Part shown: piece by piece, positions 7,427-15,462 of the stretch
How positions within the stretch are numbered: position 1 is the stretch's first letter
Layout: each line of letters opens with the position of its first letter
Assembly (NCBI RefSeq): GCF_035712165.1
Contig: NZ_DASTBH010000432.1
Span: 1 to 45,483, forward strand
Origin: DASYTH01 sp035712165
GTDB taxonomy: Bacteria > Actinomycetota > Actinomycetes > Mycobacteriales > Pseudonocardiaceae
DNA length: 45,483 bases
Direction: 5' to 3'
Position numbers and translations under genes: made by a program
The notes under the pieces: model-generated
What the model was told of the DNA's origin: nothing
What the model saw: only the letters and a program-made list of their open reading frames with translations
Databases searched by the model: none

Positions 7427-8530
7427 GTGAAACAGACAGGGACGCGCACGCGGGTCGGCGTGCCCAGGGAGTCCACCCGCCACGAGCGGAGAGTGGCGCT
7501 CGTGCCCAAGGTGGTCGAGCGACTGAGCGATCTGGGCCTGGACGTGATCGTCGAGAGCGGCGCGGGCGCCGGCGCCCACCTTCCCGACTCGGCCTTCGAG
7601 AACGCGGGCGCGCGCATCGGCGACCCGTGGCCGGCCGACGTCGTGGTCAAGGTGGCGCCGCCCAGTCCGGAGGAGATCGGCCGGCTGCGCGCCGGCGCGG
7701 TCCTGATCGGGTTCCTCAGCCCGCTGGCCCACCCGGAGGTGGTCCGGGCGCTCACGGATGCCGGCATCACCGGTTTCGCCATGGAGTCGGTGCCGCGGAT
7801 CTCCCGGGCCCAGTCGATGGACGCGCTGTCCTCGCAGGCCAACGTGGCCGGCTACCGGGCCGCGCTGCTGGCCGCCGAGCGGCTGACCCGGTTCGTGCCG
7901 ATGCTGACCACGGCCGCCGGCACGGTGCCGCCGGCCAAGGCACTGGTGCTCGGCGCCGGCGTCGCCGGCCTGCAGGCCCTGGCCACCCTGCGCCGGCTCG
8001 GCGCGCACACCACCGGCTACGACGTGCGCCCGGAGGTCGCCGAACAGGTGCGCTCGGTCGGGGCGCGCTGGCTGGACCTGGGCATCGAGGCGGCCGGATC
8101 CGGCGGCTACGCCCGCGAGCTGACCGAGGAGGAGCGGGCCGAACAGCAGAACCTGCTGTCCAAGTCGATCAGCGGGTTCGACGTCGTGATCACCACGGCG
8201 CAGGTGCCGGGCCGCCGCGCGCCGACGCTGGTGACCGCGGAGGCGGTACACGGGATGCGGCCGGGCAGCGTCGTGGTCGACCTGGCCGGCGAGTCCGGCG
8301 GCAACTGCGAGCTGACCGTGCCGGGGGAGACCGTCGAGGTGGACGGCATCACGATCGCCGCGCCGCCGAACCTGCCGGCCGAGATGCCCGAGCACGCCAG
8401 CGAGCTGTACGCGCGTAACGTGTTCGCGTTGCTGGAACTGCTGGTCGACGCCGACGGCGCGCTCGCACCCGACTTCGGCGACCAGGTGGTGGCCGGCGCC
8501 TGCGTGACCGGCCGGGCGGAGGAGCGCTAG
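7427..8530 (+). CDS. pntAA: NAD(P) transhydrogenase subunit alpha part 1
   Basis: A 367-aa soluble NAD(H)-binding domain (dI) of proton-translocating transhydrogenase. It begins TRVGVPRESTRHERRVALVP, as in PntAA and alanine dehydrogenase. The nucleotide-binding glycine loop VLGAGVAGLQALATLRRLGA lies at about residues 176-195. The length matches the three-subunit form (PntAA, PntAB, PntB). The GTG start at 7427 is preceded by CGGAGG (7415-7420) with a 6-nt gap, which is better than the in-frame codon at 7346. The complex uses the proton gradient to drive hydride transfer from NADH to NADP+. NADPH from this complex could feed the fatty-acid genes farther along. Confidence 0.95.
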   Translation: MKQTGTRTRVGVPRESTRHERRVALVPKVVERLSDLGLDVIVESGAGAGAHLPDSAFENAGARIGDPWPADVVVKVAPPSPEEIGRLRAGAVLIGFLSPLAHPEVVRALTDAGITGFAMESVPRISRAQSMDALSSQANVAGYRAALLAAERLTRFVPMLTTAAGTVPPAKALVLGAGVAGLQALATLRRLGAHTTGYDVRPEVAEQVRSVGARWLDLGIEAAGSGGYARELTEEERAEQQNLLSKSISGFDVVITTAQVPGRRAPTLVTAEAVHGMRPGSVVVDLAGESGGNCELTVPGETVEVDGITIAAPPNLPAEMPEHASELYARNVFALLELLVDADGALAPDFGDQVVAGACVTGRAEER

Positions 8531-8824
8531 ATGCTGGTGCAGAACCTGGCCGTGCTGGTCCTGGCCGGCTTCGTCGGTTACCTGGTGATCTCCAAGGTGC
8601 CCAACACGCTGCACACCCCGTTGATGTCCGGCACCAACGCCATCCACGGGATCGTGCTGCTCGGCGGCCTGATCGTGCTCGGCCTCGGGGTCGACGGTGT
8701 GCTGAACAAGATCCTGCTGGTGGTCGCGATCGCGTTCGGCACGATCAACGTGGTCGGCGGGTTCCTGGTCACCGACCGGATGCTGAGCATGTTCAAGTCC
8801 AAGTCGGACGGTTCGAAGCAGTGA
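8531..8824 (+). CDS. pntAB: NAD(P) transhydrogenase subunit alpha part 2
   Basis: A 97-aa membrane protein, the small transmembrane part of the alpha subunit. Three hydrophobic segments are visible (about residues 5-21, 37-56 and 61-82). The motif VPNTLHTPLMSGTNAIHGIV is the conserved family signature. Its ATG follows the pntAA stop with no gap and its stop overlaps the pntB start by 4 nt (GTGA), so the three genes are translationally coupled. Confidence 0.95.
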   Translation: MLVQNLAVLVLAGFVGYLVISKVPNTLHTPLMSGTNAIHGIVLLGGLIVLGLGVDGVLNKILLVVAIAFGTINVVGGFLVTDRMLSMFKSKSDGSKQ

Positions 8825-10254
8825 GCGAGCTTGCGAGCGAATCGATGTCACAGGGCGTGAGCTGGCTGCACGACCCCGCGCTGATCCAGTCGCTGTACAT
8901 CGTCGCGTTCAGCCTGTTCATCTACGGCCTGATGGGCCTGACCGGGCCGAAGACCGCGGTGCGCGGCAACCTGATCGCCGCCGCGGGCATGGCGGTCGCG
9001 GTCGGCGCCACGCTGCTCACCCCGGGCATGGGCAACTGGTGGCTGATCCTGCTCGGGGTCGCGATCGGCACCGCGGTGGGCATCCCGGCCGCGCGCCGGG
9101 TGAAGATGACCGCGATGCCGCAGATGGTGGCGCTGTTCAACGGCGTCGGCGGCGGCGCGGTGGCGCTGATCGCCTGGGTGGAGTTCCGGACCACCCACGG
9201 GTACGCCGAGGAGCCGCGCTACGTTGCGATCGCGTCGCTGTTCTCCGCGGTGGTCGGCTCGGTGTCGTTCTGGGGCTCCAACATCGCGTTCGGCAAGCTG
9301 CAGGAGATCCTGCCCGGCCGCCCGATCGGCCTCGGCCGGCTGCAGCAACCGCTCAACCTGGTGCTGCTGCTGATCGCGGTCGGCTGCGCGGTGGCGATCG
9401 TCGCCGGCGGGGACGCCGAACTGCTGATGATCGTCCTGCTGCTGTCCAGCGCGGTGCTCGGGGTGACCGTGGTGCTGCCGATCGGCGGCGCGGACATGCC
9501 GGTGGTGATCTCGCTGCTCAACGCGTTCACCGGGTTGTCCGCCGCGGCCATGGGGCTCGCGCTGGACAACACCGCGCTGATCGTGGCCGGCATGATCGTC
9601 GGCGCCTCGGGTTCCATCCTGACCAACCTGATGGCCAAGGCGATGAACCGGTCGATTCCGGCGATCGTGGCCGGCGGCTTCGGTGGCGGCGGCACGGCGG
9701 CGGCGGTGGACGCGGGCGACCGGTCGGTCCGGCAGACCAGCGCCGCGGACGCGGCGATCCAGATGGCCTACGCCAAGCAGGTGGTCGTGGTGCCCGGCTA
9801 CGGGATGGCGGTCGCCCAGGCCCAGCACGCCGTGGCCGAGATGGCCGAGCTGCTCGAGGCCCGCGGGGTCAGCGTGCTGTACGCGATCCACCCGGTCGCC
9901 GGGCGCATGCCGGGCCACATGAACGTGCTGCTCGCCGAGGCCGACGTGCCGTTCGAGCACCAGAAGGAGATGGACGACGTCAACGGCGAGTTCCCGCGCA
10001 CCGACGTGGCGCTGGTGATCGGCGCCAACGACGTGACCAACCCGGCCGCACGGACCGACCCGGCGTCCCCGATCTACGGGATGCCGATCCTCAACGTGGA
10101 CGCCAGCCGGTCGGTGATCGTGCTGAAGCGGTCGATGAACCCGGGGTTCGCCGGCGTGGACAACGCGCTCTACTTCGATCCCAAGACCAGCATGCTGTTC
10201 GGCGACGCGAAGTCGTCGGTGTCCGAACTGACCGCGGAGCTCAAGACCCTGTAG
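8821..10254 (+). CDS. pntB: NAD(P) transhydrogenase subunit beta
   Basis: A 477-aa protein with about nine hydrophobic segments in the first 280 residues (membrane domain dII) and a C-terminal NADP(H)-binding domain dIII. dIII shows VVVVPGYGMAVAQAQHAV, then HPVAGRMPGHMNVLLAEA and VIGANDVTNPAA, all PntB signatures. The GTG at 8821 overlaps the pntAB stop. The first eight residues (MSELASES) are unlike other PntB N-termini; an alternative start is ATG 8845 (MSQGVSWLHD). It converges on the zinc-ribbon gene with a 4-nt gap. Confidence 0.95.
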   Translation: MSELASESMSQGVSWLHDPALIQSLYIVAFSLFIYGLMGLTGPKTAVRGNLIAAAGMAVAVGATLLTPGMGNWWLILLGVAIGTAVGIPAARRVKMTAMPQMVALFNGVGGGAVALIAWVEFRTTHGYAEEPRYVAIASLFSAVVGSVSFWGSNIAFGKLQEILPGRPIGLGRLQQPLNLVLLLIAVGCAVAIVAGGDAELLMIVLLLSSAVLGVTVVLPIGGADMPVVISLLNAFTGLSAAAMGLALDNTALIVAGMIVGASGSILTNLMAKAMNRSIPAIVAGGFGGGGTAAAVDAGDRSVRQTSAADAAIQMAYAKQVVVVPGYGMAVAQAQHAVAEMAELLEARGVSVLYAIHPVAGRMPGHMNVLLAEADVPFEHQKEMDDVNGEFPRTDVALVIGANDVTNPAARTDPASPIYGMPILNVDASRSVIVLKRSMNPGFAGVDNALYFDPKTSMLFGDAKSSVSELTAELKTL

Positions 10255-10258
10255 CGGC

Positions 10259-10624
10259 TCAGGCCGGGGGAACGAACCCGGGCAGCAGCCACTCCGGGTC
10301 GTCCTCGTCGTCCTCGTCGTCAGGCTCCTCGTCGAGGTCCTCGTCCGGGCCGGCGGCCTCGGCCACCTCGCGCTCGGCCAGCGTCCGGTCGGCCGCGACC
10401 CGGTCGGCCGCCAGCCGGTTCGCGCAGTCCGGGCACGGGATCTCCACGATCACGTCGGGGACCTCGAACGACGCCCGGATCCGCCGGTACACGGTGCCGT
10501 CCCCGGGCACGATCATCGCGCGGACCTCGAACTGGTGCGTGTCGACCTGCTCGACCACCTCGCGCATCGTCCGGCAGCCATGGCAGACGGTACGCACCCC
10601 GCCCCAACCGTCTGCCTCGGACAT
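10259..10624 (-). CDS. Hypothetical zinc-ribbon-like protein with acidic tail
   Basis: A 121-aa protein starting at ATG 10624. CHGC (about residues 15-18) and CPDC (about 63-66) make a four-cysteine set that could bind one zinc. Between them lies FEVRAMIVPGDGTVYRRIRASFEVPDV-like beta-rich sequence. The C-terminus is strongly acidic (EPDDEDDEDDPEW) before LLPGFVPPA. I do not recognise a named family. It is divergent from the MpaB-like gene with an 84-nt gap. Confidence 0.65.
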   Translation of the reverse strand: MSEADGWGGVRTVCHGCRTMREVVEQVDTHQFEVRAMIVPGDGTVYRRIRASFEVPDVIVEIPCPDCANRLAADRVAADRTLAEREVAEAAGPDEDLDEEPDDEDDEDDPEWLLPGFVPPA

Positions 10625-10708
10625 GGGGTGAGAGTACGGCCAGGCCCGCGACCGTGCGTGTCCAGCGGAACGGTATTGAACGTGGACGGATTGGGGCATT
10701 CTGAACTC

Positions 10709-11590
10709 ATGCGAAGCGCCAGCCCGGCCGAGCGGCTCGACCAGGAGCCGGACCACGGCCTGTTCGGGCCCGACTCGGTCACCTGGCAGGTGCACGGCGA
10801 TCCGGCCATGTGGGTGGCCGGGATCCGCAGCCTCTACCTGCAGGCGCTGCATCCGCTGGCGGTCGCGGCCGTCGTGCAGAACTCCGACTTCCAGTCCGAC
10901 CCGCTCGGCCGGCTGATCCGGACCGCCGACTTCGTGGGTGTGTCCACCTACGGCACGCGGGAGGAGGTGGAGCGGGCGTCGGCCCGGGTACGCCGAGTGC
11001 ACCGGTCGCTGCGGGCCCGCGACCCGGACACCGGGCAGCCGTTCCCGATCGACCGGCCGGACCTGCTGCTGTGGGTGCACTGCGCCGAGGTGGCGTCGTT
11101 CCTGTCGGTGGTGGCCCGGTCCGGGTTCCCGCTGCGCCGGGCGCACGCCGACCGCTACCTGGACGAGCAGCGGGCCACGGCGGCGCTGGTCGGGCTGGAT
11201 CCGGCCGGGGTGCCCGGTTCGGTGGCCGAGATGTCGGACTACTTCCGCGACATCCGGCCGTCCCTGCGGCGCACCGGCGACAGCGACACGATCTACGACT
11301 TCCTGCACCGCCCGCCGGTGCCGGGCCTGCTCGGCCTCGGGGTGCGGGTGTACGAGCCGGTCATCGGACACCTGGCCTACTCGCTGCTGCCACGGTGGGC
11401 GCTACGGCTCTACGGACGGCGCGCCTACCCGTCCGGCGCGGCGACGGTCGCGTTGCGTGCCGCGCGCCGGGCCGCGCTGTCCATCCCCGGTGGGGTCCGG
11501 ATCGGGCGGCGGGAGCCGCACCCGGTCACCGCCGCCCGCCGGCTCGGCGCCTGGTCCATGCCCAGCCCGAAGCGCCTGCCGGCGTTGTGA
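10709..11590 (+). CDS. Oxygenase MpaB / DUF2236 family protein
   Basis: A 293-aa protein of the DUF2236 family, which includes the haem-dependent latex-clearing protein and the fungal MpaB oxygenase. Signatures include VHGDPAMWVAGIRSLYLQAL (about 25-45, with the following HP motif), the segment YGTREEVERA, and RVHRSLRA. The histidines in LHPLAV and LLLWVHCAEV are candidate haem ligands by family analogy. ATG 10709 is chosen because homology starts soon after it; upstream in-frame sequence overlaps the divergent gene. Substrate unknown. Confidence 0.8.
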   Translation: MRSASPAERLDQEPDHGLFGPDSVTWQVHGDPAMWVAGIRSLYLQALHPLAVAAVVQNSDFQSDPLGRLIRTADFVGVSTYGTREEVERASARVRRVHRSLRARDPDTGQPFPIDRPDLLLWVHCAEVASFLSVVARSGFPLRRAHADRYLDEQRATAALVGLDPAGVPGSVAEMSDYFRDIRPSLRRTGDSDTIYDFLHRPPVPGLLGLGVRVYEPVIGHLAYSLLPRWALRLYGRRAYPSGAATVALRAARRAALSIPGGVRIGRREPHPVTAARRLGAWSMPSPKRLPAL

Positions 11591-11593
11591 GGC

Positions 11594-11926
11594 TCAGTTT
11601 CCGTGCGCGGCCTGGAAGCGAATGAGCAGGTCGTGGGAGATCCGGCCGCGCTGGGCGACCGGCTCGCCCTGGCTGCGCGCCCATTCCCGGACCGCCTGCG
11701 TGTCCGGCTTCCCGTTGCTCCTGGACAGGCTGGCGGCCCGGGCCCGGCGGGCGTCGGTGCGCCGCGCATGGCCCACGTACTCGGCGAGGGTGTCCCGCAG
11801 CCGATTGGCATTGTCGGCCGACAGGTCGATTGTGAATTCCACACCGTCGAGCGCAAACGCCACGGTCTCGTCGGCTTCTCCACCGTCGAGATCGTCGATG
11901 AGTTCGACCACGGTTTGCTGCGCCAC
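11594..11926 (-). CDS. lsr2: Lsr2 nucleoid-associated protein
   Basis: A 110-aa Lsr2/H-NS-like protein. The N-terminal dimerisation domain starts (M)AQQTVVELIDDLDGGEADE and continues with FALDGVEFTIDLS. A basic linker precedes the C-terminal DNA-binding domain, which has VREWARSQG and the AT-hook-like QRGRI that contacts the minor groove of AT-rich DNA. Two starts compete: ATG 11929 lies directly against GGAGGA with almost no spacing, while GTG 11926 has better spacing and restores the family's MAQ start, so I prefer GTG. Lsr2 silences AT-rich, often acquired DNA. It is divergent from the crcB pair. Confidence 0.93.
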   Translation of the reverse strand: MAQQTVVELIDDLDGGEADETVAFALDGVEFTIDLSADNANRLRDTLAEYVGHARRTDARRARAASLSRSNGKPDTQAVREWARSQGEPVAQRGRISHDLLIRFQAAHGN

Positions 11927-11985
11927 CATTCCTCCCAGTGCTTCAGATAACTTTGCAAGCGGGAGGATATCGGAATGCGCTACCC

Positions 11986-12036
11986 CCATTGGTCAGGTGG
12001 ATCGGTGTGGCGACGCGCCTATCACCCCAATGGAGG
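11986..12036 (+). promoter_or_regulatory. Nested hairpin in the crcB leader, adjoining the ribosome site
   Basis: CCATTGG (11986-11992) pairs with CCAATGG (12027-12033). Inside, GGTG (12004-12007) pairs with CACC (12023-12026), and GGCG (12009-12012) with CGCC (12016-12019) around a 3-nt loop. The right arm runs into the GGAGG (12032-12036) that serves GTG 12042, so folding could hide the ribosome site. The canonical fluoride (crcB) riboswitch sequence is not recognisable here. Confidence 0.5.
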
Positions 12037-12041
12037 TGAAT

Positions 12042-12545
12042 GTGCCCGATAAGCGAGACGGATTCGACCGGATGGCGGAAGTGCCGGTCGATCCGGACAT
12101 CGATCTGCACGTGTCTGGCCAGCGGGCGGAACTCACCCGGACGCACGGCGCGGCCCTGGCCGCGATCGCGGTGGGCGGCGGGCTGGGGGCGCTCGCCCGG
12201 TACGGGTTGGCCCAGGCGATTCCGGTTTCCCCGGGACGGTTCCCGGTGGCCACGTTTCTGACCAACGTGACCGGCTGCCTCCTGATCGCGGTGCTGATGG
12301 TGCTGATCACCGAGGTATACCGGGCGCACCCGCTGATTCGCCCGTTCCTCGGCGTCGGCGTGCTGGGTGGGTTCACCACGTTCTCCGCCTACGCCGATGA
12401 GGTGCGTGACCTGCTCCGTCCGGAGTGGACCGCGACCGGCCTGGCCTACCTGACCGGCACGGTCGCCGCCGCGCTGGCCGCGACCTGGACCGGGCTGGCG
12501 CTGACCCGGCTGGCCACCCGGCGGGTCCGGGTCCGGGCCGCATGA
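12042..12545 (+). CDS. crcB: Fluoride channel CrcB/Fluc, first of a tandem pair, with N-terminal extension
   Basis: A 167-aa membrane protein exporting fluoride. Residues about 40-165 hold four hydrophobic segments and the family motifs GGLGALARYGL, FLTNVTGCLLIA and GGFTTFSAYADEV (the TTFS pore motif). About 38 extra hydrophilic residues precede the first helix and include VDPDIDLHVSGQR, which I recall as common in actinobacterial CrcB1 proteins. The start is GTG 12042, with GGAGG 5 nt upstream. Its stop overlaps the next crcB start (ATGA). Fluc channels are dual-topology dimers, and tandem paralogues in Gram-positives can form an antiparallel heterodimer. Confidence 0.92.
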   Translation: MPDKRDGFDRMAEVPVDPDIDLHVSGQRAELTRTHGAALAAIAVGGGLGALARYGLAQAIPVSPGRFPVATFLTNVTGCLLIAVLMVLITEVYRAHPLIRPFLGVGVLGGFTTFSAYADEVRDLLRPEWTATGLAYLTGTVAAALAATWTGLALTRLATRRVRVRAA

Positions 12546-12910
12546 CGCCGCTGTGGGTCGTCCTGGGCGGTGCGCTCGGAGCGCCGCTGCGCTACCTGGT
12601 CGACCGGTTCGTGCAGCAGCGCCACGACTCGGTGTTCCCGTGGGGCACCTGCCTGGTCAACGTCGGCGGATCGGCACTGTTGGGCCTGCTCGCCGGGTTC
12701 GGCGGCGCGCTACCCGGTGGTCTGGCCGGCTTCCTCGGCACCGGGTTGTGCGGCGCGTTCACCACCTACAGCACGTTCGGCTACGAGACCGTGCGGCTCT
12801 ACGAACGGCGGGCCCGGATGCTGGCGGTGGCCAACGTGGCGGTCAGCGTGATCGCCGGGATCGGGGCCACCGTGCTCGGCCACGCGATCACCGCCGCTAT
12901 GTTCGGCTGA
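12542..12910 (+). CDS. crcB: Fluoride channel CrcB/Fluc, second of the pair
   Basis: A 122-aa minimal Fluc protein with four hydrophobic segments. Motifs are GGALGAPLRYLVDR, WGTCLVNVGGSALLG and CGAFTTYSTFGYETV (TTYS pore motif). It overlaps the upstream crcB by 4 nt, so the two are made in a coupled way. The lack of an N-terminal extension is the main difference from its partner. Confidence 0.93.
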   Translation: MTPLWVVLGGALGAPLRYLVDRFVQQRHDSVFPWGTCLVNVGGSALLGLLAGFGGALPGGLAGFLGTGLCGAFTTYSTFGYETVRLYERRARMLAVANVAVSVIAGIGATVLGHAITAAMFG

Positions 12911-12938
12911 ACCACCCCAGCACGAGGAGGCTCCGGCC

Positions 12939-13952
12939 GTGACTCGCCCGCTCGACCTGTCCCGGTTCGCCCGGGCCGCGCTCGGCACCTGGCCGACTCC
13001 CCTCGAGGACTGCCGCCGGCTGTCCGAGGCGCTCGGCGGCCCACGCATCCTGGTCAAGCGGGATGACGTGAACGGGCTCGGGGTCGGTGGCAACAAGCTG
13101 CGCAAGCTGGAGTTCCTGCTGGGCGCCGCGCTGGCCGGCGGTGTGGACACGGTGATCACCTTCGGCGGGCTGCAGACCAACCACGGCCGGCAGACCGCCG
13201 CCGCCTGCGCCCGGCTCGGACTGCGCTGCGAGCTGGTCCTGACCCGGGCGGTGCCGCGCACCGGCGAGGCCTACGAGCGCTCCGGCAACGTGGCACTGGA
13301 CCTGCTCTACGGGGCGGCGGTGCACATCTGCGACGACGACGCCAGCACCGAGGCCACCTACCGGCGGATCGTCGACGAGGCGGCGGCCGCCGGGCGCCGG
13401 ACCGTCACGTTCCCGGTCGGCGGGTCCGACGGGCTCGGCGTGCTCGGCTACCTGGCCGCCGCCGTCGAGCTGCGCGACCAGCTCGCCGGGCTGGCGGTGG
13501 ACCGGATCTTCTGCGCGGCCGGCAGCTGCGGCACGGTGGCCGGGCTGGCGTTGGGCGTCGCGCTGCTGGACTGGCCGGTCGTCGTGGAGGCCGTGGCCGT
13601 CTCGCCGCCCGCCGCGGACAAGCCCGCCCAGATCCGCCGGCTGGTGGACGAGTCCGCGGCACTGCTGGAGGTGCCACGGCCGGCGCTGGACCACGTCCGG
13701 GTGACCGGCCGGGCGGTCGGGCCGGGCTACGGCGTGCCGACCGCCGAGACCTGGGCGGCCATTCGGCTGTTCGCCCGGACCGAGGGCATCACCCTGGACC
13801 CGGTCTACACCGGCAAGGCCGGCGCGGCCCTGGTGGATGCCGTGCGCGGCGGGGAGACCGGCGCGGCGGAGACGGTGGTGTTCCTGCACACCGGCGGGCT
13901 GCCCGGGCTGTTCGGCTACGGCCCCGAGCTGTTCGACGCCGTCGCGCCCTGA
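12939..13952 (+). CDS. D-cysteine desulfhydrase / ACC deaminase-family PLP enzyme
   Basis: A 337-aa fold-type II PLP enzyme, normal length for the DcyD/AcdS family. The PLP lysine lies in GVGGNKLRKLEFLLG (about residues 47-61), followed by the phosphate-loop-like FGGLQTNHGRQTAAAC. A second glycine-rich segment, CAAGSCGTVAGLALG, binds the cofactor phosphate. The C-terminal FLHTGGLPGLFGY is family-typical. It should deaminate D-cysteine or 1-aminocyclopropane-1-carboxylate, and sequence inspection cannot decide which. GTG 12939 follows a GAGGAGG. It starts 28 nt after crcB, but no functional link is apparent. Confidence 0.88.
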   Translation: MTRPLDLSRFARAALGTWPTPLEDCRRLSEALGGPRILVKRDDVNGLGVGGNKLRKLEFLLGAALAGGVDTVITFGGLQTNHGRQTAAACARLGLRCELVLTRAVPRTGEAYERSGNVALDLLYGAAVHICDDDASTEATYRRIVDEAAAAGRRTVTFPVGGSDGLGVLGYLAAAVELRDQLAGLAVDRIFCAAGSCGTVAGLALGVALLDWPVVVEAVAVSPPAADKPAQIRRLVDESAALLEVPRPALDHVRVTGRAVGPGYGVPTAETWAAIRLFARTEGITLDPVYTGKAGAALVDAVRGGETGAAETVVFLHTGGLPGLFGYGPELFDAVAP

Positions 13953-13956
13953 GCCC

Positions 13957-15270
13957 TCAGTTCGCGACCGGGAGCTGCAGGGCCTTGGTGGCGAGGTCCT
14001 TCAGGATCGGGTTGTCCGGACTGGACTGCTGGTCCATCCAGACCGCCTGGACCAGCTTGACGCTGTTGCCCTCCCGGCCGCTGGCATAGGCGGCCGACTC
14101 GAAGAACGGCTTGCCACCGTCCGGCCAGGCGGCGCCCTCCACCGACACGTCGGTCACCGCTCCGCTGCCCGGCCGGTCGGCCACCGAGCGCAGCTCCGTC
14201 GCCGAGGTCGGGTCGGTGAACCGCAGCACCGCGACCAGCACCGCGGCCCGCTGTTTGTCTACAGTGGACTCGAAGCGCAGCCGGATCAGCTCGCTGCACC
14301 GGCCGTTGCGCAGCCACACCTGCAGGTCACCGTAGGCGTGGTTGGCGCAGTCGGTGGCCCGGACGTCCCCCTTGGGCTGGAAGGCGACGCCCTCGACCTT
14401 GATCTCCGGTGTGGCGGCCGAACTGGTCACACCCCGGTTGGCGGCCGGGCCGCCCGCGTCCGGCTCGTCGCCCGACGAGGTGATGGCCAGCACCACGCCG
14501 GTGATCATGAGCAGCGCGACCAGAACCGCGGCGCCGACCGGCAGCCAGCGCAGCGGGCGTCCAGCGCGGCGGGCCGGACGGGGCGGCCGGGCCGGCCGCT
14601 GCGGCGGCGGAGTGTCGGTCACCCGGGAGATCAGCGTGGTGTCGGCGGCCGTCAGGCGGGCCACGGCGGCGTCGGCGAACCCCTCGGCGGCCAGGTCCGC
14701 CGGCTCGACGGCGGTCTGCGGGCTGAGTGTCCCGATCACCCGGCGAGCCCCGTCGATCGTGCAGGATCCCTGGTAGACGGCCAACTCCCGGACGGCGCCG
14801 AGCAGCGTCATCGGCTCGGGGTGCAGGATGCGCACCCCGCGCAGCAGGTCGGCGGTGGGCTGGAACACCTGGGAGACGTACGGACCGACCGCGATCACGG
14901 TGCCGACCGGCAGCGGTTCCACCCGGGCGGCTTCCAGCATCGCCGTGATCGCCCCGGCCGAGGCCAGCGCCTCGGCTCCCGGGTTGACCATTCCGTCGCC
15001 GCGGACCAGCGGCCAGCCGTCGGTCTTCCACTGCCCGGCGAGCGGTGCGTCCAGGCGCACCGCCGGATCGGGCAGGTCGACGCCGACCACCACCAGGATG
15101 GCGCGCGGCAGCACCACGATCGCGTCGACCGGCCGGGGACAGCCGGGCGGCTGACAGCCGATCAGCGCGATCCCGCCGACCACCGCGTTGCCCTGCCCCC
15201 ATGACGCCAGCGCCGCCCGCACGTCCGCACCGACCCCGGACGACCCTCCGCCGAGCCGGATCAGCCGCAC
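13957..15270 (-). CDS. Single-span membrane protein with possible degenerate NERD-like domain
   Basis: A 437-aa protein. Residues about 48-115 resemble the NERD (nuclease-related) pattern (VDAIVVLPRAILVVVGVD ... GQWKTDGWPLV ... NPGAEAL), but the expected acidic-x-lysine catalytic motif is not visible. A proline/arginine-rich stretch (about 220-241) precedes one transmembrane helix (about 242-263). The C-terminal domain (about 300-437) would lie outside and has cysteines in DCANHAYGD and NGRCSEL that could form a disulfide. GTG 15270 has GGGAGG 6 nt upstream; an earlier in-frame start at 15351 lacks one. Function unknown. Confidence 0.7.
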   Translation of the reverse strand: MRLIRLGGGSSGVGADVRAALASWGQGNAVVGGIALIGCQPPGCPRPVDAIVVLPRAILVVVGVDLPDPAVRLDAPLAGQWKTDGWPLVRGDGMVNPGAEALASAGAITAMLEAARVEPLPVGTVIAVGPYVSQVFQPTADLLRGVRILHPEPMTLLGAVRELAVYQGSCTIDGARRVIGTLSPQTAVEPADLAAEGFADAAVARLTAADTTLISRVTDTPPPQRPARPPRPARRAGRPLRWLPVGAAVLVALLMITGVVLAITSSGDEPDAGGPAANRGVTSSAATPEIKVEGVAFQPKGDVRATDCANHAYGDLQVWLRNGRCSELIRLRFESTVDKQRAAVLVAVLRFTDPTSATELRSVADRPGSGAVTDVSVEGAAWPDGGKPFFESAAYASGREGNSVKLVQAVWMDQQSSPDNPILKDLATKALQLPVAN

Positions 15271-15462
15271 CTCGAACCTCCCGCCCGCGCGTTTGGTCCA
15301 CGGTATCCTCGCGCCCCTCGCCGCGCCGGACGTATGGGCAATCCCGGCCAAGGATCATGTGTGGCGAAACGGCGGGACGGCAGGGCACAATAGACGGCGG
15401 GTGTCACCGCGCTCGACAGGACGTAGGGGAAGACGATCCTCGTCGAGCAGCGGAGGTCAGCA

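Noticed and set aside
11930..12041. Canonical fluoride riboswitch before crcB
   Set aside because: The conserved GGCGAUGG-type and CUGAUG elements are not visible; only a different nested hairpin is present.
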